5,442 nt of DNA. Source: CAVSWN01 sp046728115. Lineage in GTDB: Bacteria > Acidobacteriota > Vicinamibacteria > Vicinamibacterales > CAVVIG01. Both the position numbers and the translations under genes were made by a program. Below are positions 5,117 to 5,442 of this stretch, piece by piece (positions within the stretch are counted from its first letter, which is position 1; the number at the start of each line of letters is the position of its first letter). Below the pieces are notes generated by a model. It saw only the letters and a list, made by a program, of their open reading frames with translations. It was not told the origin of the DNA and did not search any database. The DNA is taken from positions 1 through 5,442 of the forward strand of contig JBKPDW010000423.1 in the NCBI GenBank assembly GCA_046728115.1, written 5' to 3'.

Positions 5117-5442
5117 TTACCAGATCCGCGGGATCAAGCGATGCCGGATCTTGCTCTGATAGTCGGCATACCCCGGAAGGTTCCGGGAGAGAAACTTCTC
5201 CTCGTCGATCAGCCGCCAGATCAGAAATGGCACCATGCCCGCGAGGGGAACGAAACCCCAGTAGGAACCGAGCGCCAGGGGCGTTCCGATGAGGTAGAGC
5301 ACGGCGCTGGCGTACATCGGGTGGCGCACGATCGCGTACGGTCCTGTCGAAATGACCCTCTGATCCGCAGCGACTTCGATGGTCGCCGACGTGAACGTGT
5401 TCTCTTTGTACACGACGGAGATGAGGTAGAACCCGACCGCGA
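5117..5442 (-). CDS. Isoprenylcysteine carboxyl methyltransferase (ICMT)/PEMT-family membrane protein, C-terminal part (partial, runs off right edge)
   Basis: The frame remains open to the right edge (about 107 residues visible), so GTG at 5413 is internal and the real start lies outside. Key family features are present in order: RVISTGPYAIVRHPMYASA, the R-H-P-x-Y S-adenosylmethionine-binding motif of the ICMT/PEMT fold; two membrane segments, LYLIGTPLALGS and YWGFVPLAGMVPFLIWRL; then DEEKFLSRNLPGYADY, with the conserved E-E-x-x-L and GY-x-x-Y that complete the cofactor pocket; and the short tail RHRLIPRIW. Bacterial members are integral membrane methyltransferases whose acceptors are mostly unknown; some act on lipids or small molecules rather than prenylated proteins. 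The gene ends at TAA 5117-5119 and is followed after one base by the 57-residue ORF. Confidence 0.88.
   Translation of the reverse strand, partial: AVGFYLISVVYKENTFTSATIEVAADQRVISTGPYAIVRHPMYASAVLYLIGTPLALGSYWGFVPLAGMVPFLIWRLIDEEKFLSRNLPGYADYQSKIRHRLIPRIW

Noticed and set aside
4876..5292. 138-residue forward ORF at the right end
   Set aside because: It is opposite the methyltransferase-family gene and the 57-residue ORF, and its composition is not protein-like.

Overview
The window is high-GC chromosomal DNA that looks bacterial. Several proteins resemble families I associate with deep-branching soil Acidobacteriota (Vicinamibacteria-like): the 41-residue partial protein at the left edge, the 213-residue exported protein, and the small Ser/Thr-rich lipoprotein. 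This placement rests on recalled family resemblance and composition, not on a search. I see no rRNA, tRNA, CRISPR array, insertion sequence or phage gene.

Left part (1-940), leftward genes: the N-terminus of a conserved protein of unknown function (1-123, running off the left edge), a small secreted lipoprotein (168-575), and a probable 67-residue hypothetical protein (662-865). A short degenerate 7-base tandem repeat (CCCCTAA-like) fills the gap between the first two. A TACAAT box and a small inverted repeat lie upstream of the lipoprotein.

Central block (940-4799), rightward genes: a 213-residue exported or membrane-anchored protein of unknown function, an EntS-like major facilitator (MFS_3) permease 10 bases later, then a Tat-type signal-bearing DsrE-like protein, then a ProP/ShiA-like metabolite:H+ symporter 12 bases later. 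This reads as two two-gene units. The first gene of each unit has a -10-like hexamer 5-6 bases before its ATG and no Shine-Dalgarno sequence, which suggests leaderless transcripts. Two tandem GC-rich hairpins follow the symporter.

Right part (4724-5442), leftward genes: the C-terminal two thirds of an isoprenylcysteine carboxyl methyltransferase-family membrane protein (running off the right edge), a 57-residue unknown ORF starting one base after its stop, and an ORF overlapping that one by ATGA. This last ORF begins like a GNAT N-acetyltransferase but loses the family pattern after about 42 residues, where it meets the symporter gene tail to tail. It is best read as a truncated acetyltransferase and marks a probable rearrangement junction.

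Most of the window is ordinary transport and accessory gene content. The least explained parts are the truncated GNAT with its coupled small ORF, the DsrE-like protein paired with a symporter, the leaderless-type starts, and the telomere-like heptad repeat.
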